Source of the DNA: Buttiauxella selenatireducens
GTDB taxonomy: Bacteria > Pseudomonadota > Gammaproteobacteria > Enterobacterales > Enterobacteriaceae
Assembly: GCF_031432975.1 (NCBI RefSeq)
Contig: NZ_CP133838.1
Coordinates: forward strand, 4,092,001 to 4,156,000
Reading direction: 5' to 3'
Length of the DNA stretch: 64,000 bases
How positions within the stretch are numbered: position 1 is the first letter of the stretch; every line of letters starts with the position of its first letter. The position numbers and the translations under genes are program-made. This document shows, piece by piece, positions 41,697-52,107 of this stretch. Under the pieces are notes generated by a model that made no database searches, had not been told where the DNA came from, and saw only the letters and a program-made list of their open reading frames with translations.

Positions 41697-43559
41697 ATGA
41701 GTTTTGATATTGCCAAATACCCGACCCTCGCACTGGTGGAATCTGCTCCAGAGTTACGCCTGTTGCCAAAAGAGAGCTTACCGAAACTGTGTGACGAGCT
41801 GCGTCGCTACCTGCTCGATAGCGTAAGCCGTTCCAGCGGGCACTTTGCCTCAGGTCTTGGCACGGTAGAAATGACCGTAGCGCTTCACTATGTGTATAAC
41901 ACACCGTTCGACCAGTTAATCTGGGATGTCGGCCATCAGGCTTATCCGCATAAAATCATTACTGGCCGTCGTGACAAAATTGGCACTATCCGCCAGAAAG
42001 GCGGGTTGCATCCCTTCCCATGGCGCGCCGAGAGCGAATATGACGTGTTGAGCGTGGGCCACTCTTCCACCTCAATTAGCGCGGGCATTGGTATCGCGGT
42101 TGCAGCCGGAAAAGAAGGGAAAAACCGTCGCACCGTTTGTGTGATTGGTGATGGCGCAATCACCGCTGGTATGGCGTTTGAAGCGATGAACCATGCCGGT
42201 GATATTCGCCCGAACATGCTGGTGATTCTCAACGACAATGAAATGTCGATTTCCGAGAACGTCGGCGCGCTAAACAACCATCTCGCACAGCTGCTTTCCG
42301 GCAAACTTTATTCTTCGCTGCGCGAAGGTGGGAAGAAAGTCTTCTCCGGTGTGCCGCCGATTAAAGAACTGTTGAAACGCACTGAAGAACACCTGAAAGG
42401 CATGGTGGTGCCGGGTACGTTGTTTGAAGAATTGGGCTTTAACTACATTGGCCCGGTTGATGGCCATGATGTTATCGGCCTGGTGAATACGCTCAAAAAT
42501 ATGCGTGACCTGAATGGCCCGCAATTCCTGCACATCATGACCAAGAAAGGTCGTGGTTATGCTCCTGCGGAAAAAGATCCGATCAGCTTCCATGCAGTGC
42601 CTAAATTTGATCCGCAAAGTGGCACGCTGCCAAAAGCTGCCGGTGGCCTGCCAAGCTATTCGAAAATCTTCGGCAACTGGTTATGTGAAACCGCAGCAAA
42701 AGACGACAAGCTGATGGCGGTGACGCCTGCAATGCGCGAAGGCTCGGGCATGGTAGAGTTTTCACGCCAGTATCCGTCGCAATATTTTGATGTCGCGATT
42801 GCAGAGCAGCACGCCGTGACTTTTGCGGCAGGTCTTGCGATTGGCGGTTACAAACCGGTAGTCGCGATCTACTCGACCTTCCTCCAGCGCGCTTACGATC
42901 AGGTGATTCACGACGTCGCCATCCAGAAGCTACCGGTGTTATTTGCCATTGACCGCGCGGGGATAGTCGGTGCTGACGGGCAAACCCACCAGGGCGCGTT
43001 CGACATCTCCTTCCTGCGCTGCATTCCAGAAATGGTCATCATGACGCCAAGCGATGAAAACGAATGCCGCCAGATGCTGCACACCGGTTATCACTACAAT
43101 GACGGCCCATCAGCTGTGCGTTACCCGCGCGGTAATGGCACGGGTGCAGAGTTGCAGCCGCTGGAATCGCTGCCGATCGGCAAAGGGTTGAAGAAACGCG
43201 AAGGTGAAAAAATCGCCCTGCTGAACTTCGGCACCTTGCTGCCCGAAGCCGAAGCCGTTGCACAATCACTCAATGCGACGCTGGTCGATATGCGTTTTGT
43301 GAAGCCGCTTGATGAAGCTCTGATTCTTGAACTGGCAGCCAGCCACGAATCACTGGTCACCATCGAAGAAAATGCCGTCATCGGTGGCGCGGGTAGCGGT
43401 GTAAATGAAGTTCTGATGGCGAACCGTAAAATGGTTCCCGTGCTGAATATCGGTTTACCTGATTTCTTTATCCCGCAAGGCACACAGGATGAGGCCCGCG
43501 CGGCTATCGGCCTTAATGCTGAAGGTATGGAATCAAGGATCCGCGCCTGGCTTAAATAA
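41697..43559 (+). CDS. dxs: 1-deoxy-D-xylulose-5-phosphate synthase
   Basis: 620 residues from the ATG at 41697 ([16 protein letters not shown]), the E. coli length. A further ATG at 41667 is in frame but its GAAGG lies only one base away. TPP-binding [18 protein letters not shown]...LNDNEMSIS and the transketolase glutamate in [15 protein letters not shown] are present. Makes DXP from pyruvate and glyceraldehyde 3-phosphate for isoprenoids, thiamine and pyridoxal. Confidence 0.97.
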   Translation: MSFDIAKYPTLALVESAPELRLLPKESLPKLCDELRRYLLDSVSRSSGHFASGLGTVEMTVALHYVYNTPFDQLIWDVGHQAYPHKIITGRRDKIGTIRQKGGLHPFPWRAESEYDVLSVGHSSTSISAGIGIAVAAGKEGKNRRTVCVIGDGAITAGMAFEAMNHAGDIRPNMLVILNDNEMSISENVGALNNHLAQLLSGKLYSSLREGGKKVFSGVPPIKELLKRTEEHLKGMVVPGTLFEELGFNYIGPVDGHDVIGLVNTLKNMRDLNGPQFLHIMTKKGRGYAPAEKDPISFHAVPKFDPQSGTLPKAAGGLPSYSKIFGNWLCETAAKDDKLMAVTPAMREGSGMVEFSRQYPSQYFDVAIAEQHAVTFAAGLAIGGYKPVVAIYSTFLQRAYDQVIHDVAIQKLPVLFAIDRAGIVGADGQTHQGAFDISFLRCIPEMVIMTPSDENECRQMLHTGYHYNDGPSAVRYPRGNGTGAELQPLESLPIGKGLKKREGEKIALLNFGTLLPEAEAVAQSLNATLVDMRFVKPLDEALILELAASHESLVTIEENAVIGGAGSGVNEVLMANRKMVPVLNIGLPDFFIPQGTQDEARAAIGLNAEGMESRIRAWLK

Positions 43560-43614
43560 TCCCCTCCTCCACTCCTGCTATGCTTAAAGTATCCTGCATA
43601 ACTGGAGTGGAACC

Positions 43615-44589
43615 ATGCAATACAACACGTTAGGAAAAACTGACCTCAAGGTTTCCCGTCTTTGCCTGGGTTGTATGACCTATGGTGAGCCAGACCGTGG
43701 CAATCACGCCTGGACGCTTCCCGAAGAGAGCAGCCGCCTTATCATCAAACACGCCATCGATAACGGCATTAATTTCTTTGATACCGCCAATAGCTATTCC
43801 GACGGTAGCAGCGAAGAGATTGTCGGGCGAGCCCTGAAAGATTTCATGCGTCGTGAAGATGCGGTCCTCGCCACCAAAGTCTACTTTCAGGTCGGCGATT
43901 TACCCGAAGGTCTTTCACGTGCGCAGATTTTACGTTCGATAGATGACAGCCTGCGGCGTCTGGGAACTGATTACGTCGATCTGTTGCAAATTCACCGCTG
44001 GGATTACAACACGCCAATTGAAGAGACTCTCGAGGCGCTTAATGATGTGGTGAAAGCGGGTAAAGCACGGTATATCGGTGCTTCATCGATGCACAGTTCA
44101 CAGCTGGCTCAGGCGCTGGCTTTGCAGGATCAACATGGCTGGGCGCGTTTTGTCACCATGCAGGATCACTACAATTTGATCTATCGTGAAGAAGAACTCG
44201 ATATGCTGCCGCTGTGCTACGAACAAGGGATTGCGGTGATCCCGTGGAGCCCATTGGCCCGAGGAAAACTGACTCGCCCGTGGGGTGATACCACCGCACG
44301 CTCAGTCTCGGATGAAGTCGGTAAAAATCTGTACGATGGAAGCCAGGATAACGATGCGTTGATTGCAGAGCGACTGGCGAATGTGGCGGCAGATAAAGGC
44401 GTTACGCGTGCGCAAGTGGCGCTGGCATGGTTACTCAGTAAACCGGGGATTGCTGCGCCAATTATTGGCGTTTCTCGCGAACATCAACTGGATGATTTAT
44501 TGGCAGCCGTGGATTTAACGCTGAAACCTGAAGAGATTGTCGAGCTGGAATCTGTTTATCGCCCACACGAAAAGGTCGGTTTTAAGTAA
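43615..44589 (+). CDS. yajO: Aldo-keto reductase YajO
   Basis: 324 residues, E. coli length. AKR fold with the aspartate and tyrosine in FFDTANSYSDGSSEEIVG, the lysine in VLATKVY and histidine in LLQIHRWDYNTP. YajO has been linked to DXP formation and thiamine supply in E. coli, consistent with its place after dxs. Own RBS (TGGAGTGGAACC) and a 55-base gap from dxs. Confidence 0.93.
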   Translation: MQYNTLGKTDLKVSRLCLGCMTYGEPDRGNHAWTLPEESSRLIIKHAIDNGINFFDTANSYSDGSSEEIVGRALKDFMRREDAVLATKVYFQVGDLPEGLSRAQILRSIDDSLRRLGTDYVDLLQIHRWDYNTPIEETLEALNDVVKAGKARYIGASSMHSSQLAQALALQDQHGWARFVTMQDHYNLIYREEELDMLPLCYEQGIAVIPWSPLARGKLTRPWGDTTARSVSDEVGKNLYDGSQDNDALIAERLANVAADKGVTRAQVALAWLLSKPGIAAPIIGVSREHQLDDLLAAVDLTLKPEEIVELESVYRPHEKVGFK

Positions 44590-44599
44590 CAATTCAATG

Positions 44600-44637
44600 C
44601 CCTCACCCTTGCCCTCAAGAAGAGGGCTGGGGTGAGG
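44600..44637. repeat. CCCTCACC/GGTGAGG palindromic element, minimal copy
   Basis: CCCTCACCCTTGCCCTC-AAGA-AGAGGGCTGGGGTGAGG folds as a single hairpin. It is the shortest of four copies and lies between convergent yajO and pgpA. Confidence 0.85.
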
Positions 44638-44647
44638 ATTGTATTAC

Positions 44648-45154
44648 TTAGAACAATCCAATCGGCCAGTGATGGCCTATCAGATAAATGACACCTGCAG
44701 AAATAACCCCCGCGACGATATCATCCACCATGATCCCCATACCGCCGTGAATGTTGCGGTCAAACCAGCGGATTGGCCACGGCTTCCATATATCGAAGAT
44801 ACGGAAAATCACAAAGCCCGCAGCAACCCAGCGCCAGTCATTGATTGGCAGCGCCATCAGGGTTATCCACATGCCGATAAACTCATCCCACACAATACTG
44901 CCGTGGTCATGGACGCCCATATCGCGCGCGGTCTGGTGGCAGAGGTAAACCCCGATACAAATGCCGAGCATAATAACCATGGAGTAGAGTTGCCACGGCA
45001 GCAGGGTCATCAAATACCAGAATGGGATCGCTGCGAGCGACCCGGCAGTGCCCGGCATAATCGGGCTTAACCCGCTACCAAAACCGGTTGCGAGCAAATG
45101 CCAGGGATTGCTGAGCTTTAGACGGCTTTTAGCCACATCTTTAGTGCGAGGCAA
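44648..45154 (-). CDS. pgpA: Phosphatidylglycerophosphatase A
   Basis: 168 residues if started at the TTG at 45154. Membrane phosphatase with [18 protein letters not shown] and [19 protein letters not shown]. It dephosphorylates phosphatidylglycerophosphate. Codon by codon, the E. coli start ATG (MTILPR) corresponds to ACG here (DTTLPR), so initiation must use the TTG or another rare codon. AGGA lies 11 bases before the TTG. It overlaps the end of thiL by 14 bases, so coupling to thiL translation may help. Confidence 0.92.
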   Translation of the reverse strand: MPRTKDVAKSRLKLSNPWHLLATGFGSGLSPIMPGTAGSLAAIPFWYLMTLLPWQLYSMVIMLGICIGVYLCHQTARDMGVHDHGSIVWDEFIGMWITLMALPINDWRWVAAGFVIFRIFDIWKPWPIRWFDRNIHGGMGIMVDDIVAGVISAGVIYLIGHHWPIGLF

Positions 45155-46118
45155 AGTGGTCGTATCCTTTTAAATCCAGTGTTACCGGTTTGCCATCTTG
45201 CAAGAACTGTAGCCCTTCAGACGCAGGGCCTACCTGACCAATGCAGGTAAACGGAATGCCAAGATTGCCGATTGCCACGTCCAGCGCACCACGGTTAATT
45301 TCTGGCACGGTAAAGCACAATTCGTAATCTTCGCCACCAGAAAGCGCCCATTGCAGAGCAAGCTCAGCACTGACATTCGCTTTCACGGCGTCAGAATATG
45401 GCAGTGCGTCAAGATCCACGCGCGCGCCACATTCACTCGCTTTAAGGATATGACCCAAATCCGAAATTAGCCCGTCAGAAAGATCGATTGCGCTGCTCGC
45501 CAGATCGCGCAGCGCCTGGCCATGCAAAATCCGAGCGGTTGGGCGCAAATGGCGTTGCTTAAGATAGTCCGCTTGCACGGGATCTTTGACGGTTAAACGG
45601 TCTTGTAAGAGTGCCAAACCCGCGGCGCTATCGCCAGGCGTCCCCGTGACGTAAATCCAGTCACCAATACGTGCACCGCTGCGTTTAAGCGCGCGACCAA
45701 CCGGCACCAGCCCATGAATACCAAGCGTCATGGAAAGTGGGCCACGCGTAGTGTCGCCGCCAATCAGCTGCATATCGTAGTAGTCGAGTTGTTCAAACAG
45801 GCTGTCGCTGAAGGCTTCAAGCCAGCTTTCATCGACTTCAGGAAGGGTAATGGCCAGCGTCAACCAGGCCGGGTCTGCGCCCATCGCGGCTAAATCGCTT
45901 AAATTCACCGCCAGAGCTTTATAGCCCAGATCGCGAGGGTCAATATCCGGCAGGAAGTGGATGCCCGAAACCAGTGTATCGGTACTTATCGCAAGAGTTT
46001 GCTTCTCGGCGACCGTTAGCAATGCACAATCATCGCCAATTCCGGTTTCCACATCGCGGCGGGAACTGCTTACGCGATCAAAATAACGGGCAATTAAGGA
46101 AAACTCACCACATGCCAT
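45141..46118 (-). CDS. thiL: Thiamine-monophosphate kinase
   Basis: 325 residues, E. coli length. PurM/AIR-synthase-like fold with [22 protein letters not shown] and [15 protein letters not shown]; second domain with [15 protein letters not shown] and [12 protein letters not shown]. Phosphorylates thiamine monophosphate to thiamine pyrophosphate. Downstream of nusB with a hairpin and a repeat remnant between. Confidence 0.96.
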   Translation of the reverse strand: MACGEFSLIARYFDRVSSSRRDVETGIGDDCALLTVAEKQTLAISTDTLVSGIHFLPDIDPRDLGYKALAVNLSDLAAMGADPAWLTLAITLPEVDESWLEAFSDSLFEQLDYYDMQLIGGDTTRGPLSMTLGIHGLVPVGRALKRSGARIGDWIYVTGTPGDSAAGLALLQDRLTVKDPVQADYLKQRHLRPTARILHGQALRDLASSAIDLSDGLISDLGHILKASECGARVDLDALPYSDAVKANVSAELALQWALSGGEDYELCFTVPEINRGALDVAIGNLGIPFTCIGQVGPASEGLQFLQDGKPVTLDLKGYDHFASH

Positions 46119-46134
46119 GCGTTATGCCTCTGAA

Positions 46135-46194
46135 TATATCCGTCATCCTGCAAGCTGCGGGGTGTTGGCTGCAACTCGAATGCTAACGGATATA
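46135..46194. repeat. Short palindromic repeat with TATATCCGT/ACGGATATA ends
   Basis: TATATCCGTCATCCTGCAAG at the left pairs imperfectly with GCAACTCGAATGCTAACGGATATA at the right. The arrangement resembles the enterobacterial intergenic palindrome whose ends are remnants at 11601 and 13256. It lies between thiL and nusB, both minus strand. Confidence 0.55.
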
Positions 46195-46204
46195 GAATAA
46201 AGAA

Positions 46205-46224
46205 AGGCCGGAATTAACCGGCCT
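46205..46224 (-). terminator. Terminator or attenuator after nusB
   Basis: AGGCCGG/CCGGCCT with AATTAA loop; the minus strand continues TTCTTT. It probably lowers but does not stop transcription into thiL-pgpA. Confidence 0.7.
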
Positions 46225-46229
46225 GGAGA

Positions 46230-46649
46230 TTACTTTTTGCGGGGACGAATTTGCGGAGCAGCTTTATCAAGTACACCATTCACGAACTTGTGACTGTCTT
46301 CGGCACCGAAGGTTTTCGCAAGATCGATAGCTTCGTTAATGGCCACTTTGTATGGCACATCATCACGTTTGGACAGTTCAAACAGTGCGATACGCAGAAC
46401 CGCTTTTTCTACCTGACCTAACTCTTCGAGTTGGCGAGACAGATAAGGCTTCATCAGCCCATCCAGATACGCGCTGTTAGTAGCCACCCCGACCAACAGT
46501 TCGCGGAAGTAGTTAACGTCAACGTCTTTGACGTCCTGTTCCGCCAGGAACTGGTATTCGACATCAGCGATGTCATTTCGAGATAACTGCCAGGAGTAAA
46601 GCGCCTGAACGGCACACTCACGGGCACGGCGACGAGCAGCAGGTTTCAC
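46230..46649 (-). CDS. nusB: Transcription antitermination factor NusB
   Basis: 139 residues, all-helical, beginning [23 protein letters not shown] and containing [17 protein letters not shown] and the C-terminal FVNGVLDK. With NusE it binds boxA in rRNA leaders. 20 bases after ribE. Confidence 0.97.
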   Translation of the reverse strand: MKPAARRRARECAVQALYSWQLSRNDIADVEYQFLAEQDVKDVDVNYFRELLVGVATNSAYLDGLMKPYLSRQLEELGQVEKAVLRIALFELSKRDDVPYKVAINEAIDLAKTFGAEDSHKFVNGVLDKAAPQIRPRKK

Positions 46650-46669
46650 AGATTTCCCCTTACAAAAAA

Positions 46670-47140
46670 TCAGGCCTTGATGGCTTTCAATACATTAATC
46701 ATTTCAAGCGCGGTCAGTGCAGCTTCTGCACCTTTGTTACCGGCTTTTGTGCCAGCGCGTTCGATGGCTTGTTCAATACTTTCAGTGGTCAGCACGCCAA
46801 AGGCGACTGGAATACCACTTTCCTGAGCAACATGTGCCAGGCCATTGCTGGCACCGCCAGCAACATATTCAAAGTGAGCTGTGCCGCCACGAATGACGGT
46901 ACCCAGCGCAATCACTGCGTCGTAACGTTTGGTTTTCGCCAAAGCGTCGGCCGCCAGCGGCAGCTCATAAGCACCCGGAACCCAGACCACAGTGATATTT
47001 TCATCTTTAACCTGGCCGATACGTTTCAGGGCGTCAATCGCACCGTCAAGCAGGCTGTCATTGATGAAGTTGTTAAAACGCGCGATGGTGATGGCGACGC
47101 GAGCGTCTGGAGTAGCAACGGCTGCTTCAATAATGTTCAT
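46670..47140 (-). CDS. ribE: 6,7-dimethyl-8-ribityllumazine synthase
   Basis: 156 residues. Substrate-binding [27 protein letters not shown] and the catalytic histidine in [14 protein letters not shown]. Makes the riboflavin precursor from the ribD-derived pyrimidine; symbol ribH in some organisms. 85 bases after ribD. Confidence 0.97.
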   Translation of the reverse strand: MNIIEAAVATPDARVAITIARFNNFINDSLLDGAIDALKRIGQVKDENITVVWVPGAYELPLAADALAKTKRYDAVIALGTVIRGGTAHFEYVAGGASNGLAHVAQESGIPVAFGVLTTESIEQAIERAGTKAGNKGAEAALTALEMINVLKAIKA

Positions 47141-47225
47141 AATCTTCCTTTACGGGTTCTGTTTAGCCCCGCAGGGGGGCGGATTTTATCATAATCTTTT
47201 GGCGTCTGCTTACGTTTTGACGGCC

Positions 47226-48335
47226 CTAATATCGCGGTGTCAAATGGAGGCATAAATCCCGGCCAACATGACGGACTTCGCTAAAACTAAACTCGGGCGC
47301 ATCAGCTAATTTTTCAAGCCCTGGCAGGTTACAAAGGCCACGCGCATCGTTGCCCAGTAATTTTGGCGCAACGTAGACAATCAGTTCATCAACCAGGCCT
47401 GCCTGAAGTAACGCGCCGCCAAGTGTTGGGCCCGCTTCCACCCAAATAGAGTTTATCTGACGTTTGCCCAACAACATCATCATCACCACCAGATCAAGAT
47501 GGCCGTTATGTTCTGGCACGATAAACTGCTCAACACCATCCGGCCAATTTTGCTCATCTGCTTTACACCGTGCAAGCCAGGTTTCCCCTGATTGAGCAAT
47601 AATTTTGTGCTGCGGCGTGACGCGATTTTCGCGGTCGAGAATAATGCGCGTGGGTTGGCGTAAATTTTCTTCGGCGTACGCTAACTGAGTCGCGCTATCT
47701 AACTCACTCCAACGCACGGTCAAAGAAGGATTGTCTGCCAGAACCGTGGCACTGCTGCTTAAAATTGCTGAACTTTGCGCGCGCAGGCGCTGCACATCAC
47801 GGCGTGATTCAGGCGAAGTAATCCACTGGCTTTCGCCGCTCGCCATGGCGGTACGCCCGTCAAGCGAAGCCCCCAGTTTAAGTTGAATAAACGGGAAACC
47901 GGTACGCATACGTTTCAGAAAACCGCGGTTTATCGCCTCAGCATCGTTCATCATCAAACCGTGGCTGACTTCGATGCCTGCCTGTTGCAGCGCATATAAC
48001 CCACGGCCAGCAACTTGCGGATTCGGATCCTGCATCGCGGTAACAACACGCGAAACGCCAGCGGCAATTAACGCTTCACAACATGGCGGCGTGCGCCCGT
48101 GGTGGCTACAGGGTTCTAACGTGACATACGCCGTGGCACCGCGTGCTTTTTCGCCCGCCATGCGTAAAGCATGGACTTCTGCATGAGGTTCACCCGCGCG
48201 AAAATGAAAACCCTCACCAACAATTTCACCGTCTTTGACGATGACACAGCCCACATTCGGGTTAGGCGTCGTGGTAAAACGGCCACGACGCGCCAATTGC
48301 ATCGCGCGAGCCATAAATTTTTCATCAAACGACAT
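47226..48335 (-). CDS. ribD: Bifunctional riboflavin deaminase/reductase
   Basis: 369 residues from the ATG at 48335; an ATG at 48341 overlaps the nrdR stop (TAATG) and is an equal alternative. Deaminase zinc site HAEVHAL and PCSHHGRTPPC (about 50-85); reductase domain from about 145 with KLGASLDGRTAMASGESQWI. Carries out the second and third steps of riboflavin synthesis. Confidence 0.95.
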   Translation of the reverse strand: MSFDEKFMARAMQLARRGRFTTTPNPNVGCVIVKDGEIVGEGFHFRAGEPHAEVHALRMAGEKARGATAYVTLEPCSHHGRTPPCCEALIAAGVSRVVTAMQDPNPQVAGRGLYALQQAGIEVSHGLMMNDAEAINRGFLKRMRTGFPFIQLKLGASLDGRTAMASGESQWITSPESRRDVQRLRAQSSAILSSSATVLADNPSLTVRWSELDSATQLAYAEENLRQPTRIILDRENRVTPQHKIIAQSGETWLARCKADEQNWPDGVEQFIVPEHNGHLDLVVMMMLLGKRQINSIWVEAGPTLGGALLQAGLVDELIVYVAPKLLGNDARGLCNLPGLEKLADAPEFSFSEVRHVGRDLCLHLTPRY

Positions 48336-48340
48336 CAGCA

Positions 48341-48826
<486 letters not shown>

Positions 48827-48940
48827 TTACCGCGAAGTGGCTGGAGTACAAAGGCATGCCACGTCATCCCTGGAAATATGACTTTTCGTTGCTGACCAGC
48901 TACGCTTAAATCAGGAAGAAACTTTAAGGAAAAATTAGTG

Positions 48941-49501
48941 ATGACAAAGAGTTACCTAAGAATTATCCTGGTTACCAGTCTGGTCAGTCTTAGCGCGTGT
49001 GCCCAACAAACTGAAGTGCGCCAGATGAAGAACGAAGTGGGTTCTTTAAATAAAGAAATGACGCAGCTCACTGACCAAACTGTCAAGCTGACTCAGCAAA
49101 ATGCGCTGAATGCCAAATCAACAACCGGTGTGTATTTGTTACCCGGCTCGAAAACTCCGGCGCGTCTGAACAGCCAGTTAGGCAATTTGCAAATGTCCCT
49201 GAGCGGCGTTACCGCGCAAGACAACGGCAGCCGGGCGATGCTGATGATTAAGGGTGAATCGAACGATCCGCTTCCCGCATTCACGGGCAAAGTGGAATGG
49301 GGCCAAATTCAGGGCACCACCGATAACTATCAGGAAGTGAATGTTCAGTCGCAGCAATTCAATGCACCCGCGAGTGTTCTCGCACCGAGCGATGTCAGCA
49401 TTCCCTTAGTGCTTTCTGGTTTTTCACCTGAACAGTTGGGTTTTGTGCGCATTCACGACATCCAGCCGATTGATCCTTCCCAGGCGTTACCCGCCCAATA
49501 A
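48941..49501 (+). CDS. yajI: DUF3251 lipoprotein YajI
   Basis: 186 residues from the ATG at 48941 (a GTG one codon earlier is possible; AAGGA lies 7-10 bases upstream). Lipoprotein signal ending LSAC, a short coiled coil (QMKNEVGSLNKEMTQLTDQTVKLTQQN) and a beta-rich DUF3251 domain. The same domain occurs in SadB, a lipoprotein that assists the trimeric autotransporter SadA in Salmonella. A YadA-type adhesin is present at the right end of this window. Divergent from nrdR. Confidence 0.88.
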   Translation: MTKSYLRIILVTSLVSLSACAQQTEVRQMKNEVGSLNKEMTQLTDQTVKLTQQNALNAKSTTGVYLLPGSKTPARLNSQLGNLQMSLSGVTAQDNGSRAMLMIKGESNDPLPAFTGKVEWGQIQGTTDNYQEVNVQSQQFNAPASVLAPSDVSIPLVLSGFSPEQLGFVRIHDIQPIDPSQALPAQ

Positions 49502-49883
49502 CAGGCAATCCCCTGCACTGCGGGGGTTAACCCTCAGTAACATTTACATTTTTATGTTACATCTCCCCGAGTGACATTCGATAAACCCCCATTAAGACAT
49601 CACAAAAGTGAGTGAACTGAGTCACATAAATTTGTAACTTCAGGTCATCCATTTGCTTAAATTCACGAACCAGGTAAAATCTCGCCCGTTTTGAATGTGC
49701 GCAAACGTGAACGCAATCGATTACGCATGTGGCGATAATGTGAAATGAAACATATTTTTGTGAGCAGGGATTTCTATAATAGGCGCGTCAATAAGAAACC
49801 AGCTGAATGGTTAATGACCAAGGGTGATCACTCGCCTCCTGCCCTCACGGGAATCATGTATAAAAAACAGTGGCATAAATATT
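49502..49883 (+). promoter_or_regulatory. tsx control region with candidate PurR and CRP sites
   Basis: 382 bases without a gene. A TATAAT at 49775-49780 is the likely -10; the -35 is poor. TGTGA-AATGAA-ACATA (49739-49754) is centred about 41 bases upstream of the expected start, a class II CRP position, with one strong half-site. ACGCAATCGATTACGC (49711-49726) matches the PurR operator ACGCAAACGTTTNCNT closely; a CytR or other LacI-type site is an alternative. No terminator for yajI was found. Confidence 0.5.
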
Positions 49884-50777
49884 ATGAAAAAAATTATTTT
49901 GGCGGCTAGTACCGCTCTGGCGCTTTCAAGCTCTTTCACGGCTCACGCCGAAGATACAAAAAACGACGAATATCTCTCTGATTGGTGGCATCAAAGCGTC
50001 AACGTTGTGGGGAGTTACCACACCCGCTTTGGCCCACAGATCACTAACGACGTTTACATGGAATATGAAGCGTTTGCCAAAAAAGATTGGTTAGACTTTT
50101 ATGGCTATATCGATATCCCAAAAACCTTCGGCTGGGGTAACGGCAATGACAAGGGTGTCTGGGACGACGGTTCACGTATGTTCATGGAAATCGAACCACG
50201 TTTCTCTATTGATAAGCTGACCGGCACCAGCCTGGCATTTGGCCCATTCAAAGAGTGGTACGTTGCCAACAACTATATTTATGATATGGGTGCGCACGGC
50301 AACGAAGCCAGCAAACAAAGCACCTGGTACATGGGTCTGGGAACCGACATCGAAACCGGTTTGCCGATGAGCTTATCCCTGAACGTGTATGCAAAATACC
50401 AGTGGCAGAACTATGGTGCATCCAACGAAAACGAATGGGATGGCTACCGTTTCAAAGTTAAATACTTTGTGCCAATTACCAGCCTGTGGGGCGGTAACCT
50501 GAGCTATATCGGTTTCACCAACTTCGACTGGGGTTCAGATCTGGGCGATGACAATTTCATCGACAATAACGGCAAGCATGCTCGTACCAGCAACTCTATC
50601 GCTTCCAGCCATATCCTTGCTCTAAATTACGATCACTGGCACTACTCAGTTGTTGCGCGTTACTGGCACAACGGTGGTCAATGGGCGGATAATGCCAGCC
50701 TGAACTTCGGTGAGGGTGATTTCAACGTACGCTCTACCGGTTGGGGTGGTTACTTAGTCGTTGGCTACAACTTCTGA
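49884..50777 (+). CDS. tsx: Nucleoside-specific outer membrane channel Tsx
   Basis: 297 residues from the ATG at 49884 ([22 protein letters not shown] signal peptide). Twelve-strand beta-barrel with the aromatic-rich mature start [20 protein letters not shown] and terminal phenylalanine in [10 protein letters not shown], the outer-membrane assembly signal. Admits nucleosides and is a phage and colicin receptor in E. coli. Confidence 0.95.
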   Translation: MKKIILAASTALALSSSFTAHAEDTKNDEYLSDWWHQSVNVVGSYHTRFGPQITNDVYMEYEAFAKKDWLDFYGYIDIPKTFGWGNGNDKGVWDDGSRMFMEIEPRFSIDKLTGTSLAFGPFKEWYVANNYIYDMGAHGNEASKQSTWYMGLGTDIETGLPMSLSLNVYAKYQWQNYGASNENEWDGYRFKVKYFVPITSLWGGNLSYIGFTNFDWGSDLGDDNFIDNNGKHARTSNSIASSHILALNYDHWHYSVVARYWHNGGQWADNASLNFGEGDFNVRSTGWGGYLVVGYNF

Positions 50778-50794
50778 TAACCGTCTGAATATTT

Positions 50795-50830
50795 AAAAAA
50801 ACCGATCCGCACTTAGCCGATCGGTTTTTT
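50795..50830. terminator. Bidirectional terminator between tsx and the WYL regulator
   Basis: AAACCGATC/GATCGGTTT with an 11-base loop, A tract on the left and T tract on the right, so it works on both strands. The stop codon of the WYL regulator (50813-50815) lies in its loop. Confidence 0.85.
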
Positions 50831-51529
50831 TGTCTCTGGCAAACAGCCTTCGTTTTGCTGCAACTGGATAAAATGGGCCAAAGAACGATCTGGCCGTTCA
50901 GAAAAATAGTGCCCTGTAGGATCGACTGACAAACAACGATCCAGCCGAAAACTGCGGTAATCCTCACGCGTTTCACACCAGGCTACCAACAACCATACTT
51001 CCCCCCAAAATGTCAGCCCAAGCGGATGAACATTCCTGCTCGATGCTCTCCCCTTTTCATCTTCATAACGGATATGAAGCACCTGCAATTCCCCGATTGC
51101 ACGATGAAAAACGTCAAACCAGGTTTTAACCTGCGGGTATTTATTAAAATCGGGGGAGATAATGCGGCAGCGCTCTGCAACAACGCGTCGCTGTGGTGTC
51201 AATACGCCAAGCAGTTTTTCCTCGGCAGTGCCCGCCGCCTGTGCAAGTGTTTCGCCACTCCACGTTTGCACCAAACGTATCGCCGCAACCAGCGCTTCGA
51301 CTTCTGTAGGGGTAAACATCAAAGGGGGTAAATCATAGCCCGCAAGCAGGCGGTATCCGCATCCCGCTTCCCCTTCGATGGGGACACCGGAAAGGGATAA
51401 ATCACGAATATCACGATAGATAGTACGCTCTGAGACTTCGAGGCGATCGGCAAGCAGCGCCGCGGTAGACAGCCGACGCCCACGCAGAATTTGTACTATT
51501 TGAAAAAGGCGGTCCGCTCTTCGGCTCAT
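50813..51529 (-). CDS. HTH-WYL transcriptional regulator (YafY family)
   Basis: 238 residues from MSRRADRLFQIVQILRGRR (51529); an ATG at 51538 would add three residues. N-terminal winged helix (HTH_11, about 5-60, LSTAALLADRLEVSERTIYRDIRDL). The C-terminal WYL domain keeps HPLGLTFWGEVWLLVAWCETREDYRSFRLDR. Such regulators usually sense small ligands. It stands where E. coli has yajD, upstream of nothing on its own strand but next to a VOC protein gene, 71 bases away in the same direction. Confidence 0.88.
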   Translation of the reverse strand: MSRRADRLFQIVQILRGRRLSTAALLADRLEVSERTIYRDIRDLSLSGVPIEGEAGCGYRLLAGYDLPPLMFTPTEVEALVAAIRLVQTWSGETLAQAAGTAEEKLLGVLTPQRRVVAERCRIISPDFNKYPQVKTWFDVFHRAIGELQVLHIRYEDEKGRASSRNVHPLGLTFWGEVWLLVAWCETREDYRSFRLDRCLSVDPTGHYFSERPDRSLAHFIQLQQNEGCLPETKKPIG

Positions 51530-51600
51530 AGGCTTCATCTGTGAAGATATCGTGCCTGCCAGCATAGCCAGCAGGCGTTTGTGGTTCAGTATATCCGCAC

Positions 51601-51966
51601 TCAGGCCGGTTGATGTAACCCGACTCGATTCCCTTCAGTGTCGACAATAAGCGCAATCGTGCCAATATTATCTGGCAAAACCTGCGGACCAAAGACGCAT
51701 TCCCCGCCCGCTTTAGAAACTCGTGTAAGCATCGCCGTTAAATCAGGGGCATGGAGATAAACCACGGTTCCCTGCGCTGAAGGCTTAAACGCCTCGCCTT
51801 TAAGCAGTGCGCCACCAGGATGCGGATCTTCATACGGGAAGACGGCCATCTCCATTCCAGACATTGATTCACGTTTAAATTCAGCGGCAAAAACAGCCTC
51901 ATAAAAAGCGGTTGCCCGTTCCAGATCCGCGACCGGGATTTCAAACCAATTGATGATAGTGCTCAT
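51601..51966 (-). CDS. VOC (glyoxalase/bleomycin-resistance fold) protein
   Basis: 121 residues from the ATG at 51966, after TTGAGGAG. Tandem beta-alpha-beta-beta-beta units; WFEIPVADLERATAFYEAVF is the usual opening and VDTEGNRVGLHQPA the ending. Possible metal ligands are E10-equivalent and the last histidine, but substrate cannot be predicted. Likely cotranscribed with and perhaps controlled by the downstream WYL regulator. Confidence 0.85.
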   Translation of the reverse strand: MSTIINWFEIPVADLERATAFYEAVFAAEFKRESMSGMEMAVFPYEDPHPGGALLKGEAFKPSAQGTVVYLHAPDLTAMLTRVSKAGGECVFGPQVLPDNIGTIALIVDTEGNRVGLHQPA

Positions 51967-52051
51967 GTTTAACTCCTCAATGGTGATGTTCAACATTGAG
52001 TCTAACTAACCCCTACTGACAGCATACTGTCAGGAGACTTTTGCTCAGACG

Positions 52052-52083
52052 AAAAAAAACCGCAGCACCATGGCTGCGGTTTT
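52052..52083 (-). terminator. Terminator of secF
   Basis: CCGCAGC/GCTGCGG stem extended by A/T pairs, eight T residues on the minus strand and five on the plus strand. Confidence 0.85.
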
Positions 52084-52107
52084 TATTATCAGTGAACAAC
52101 CTGATGA

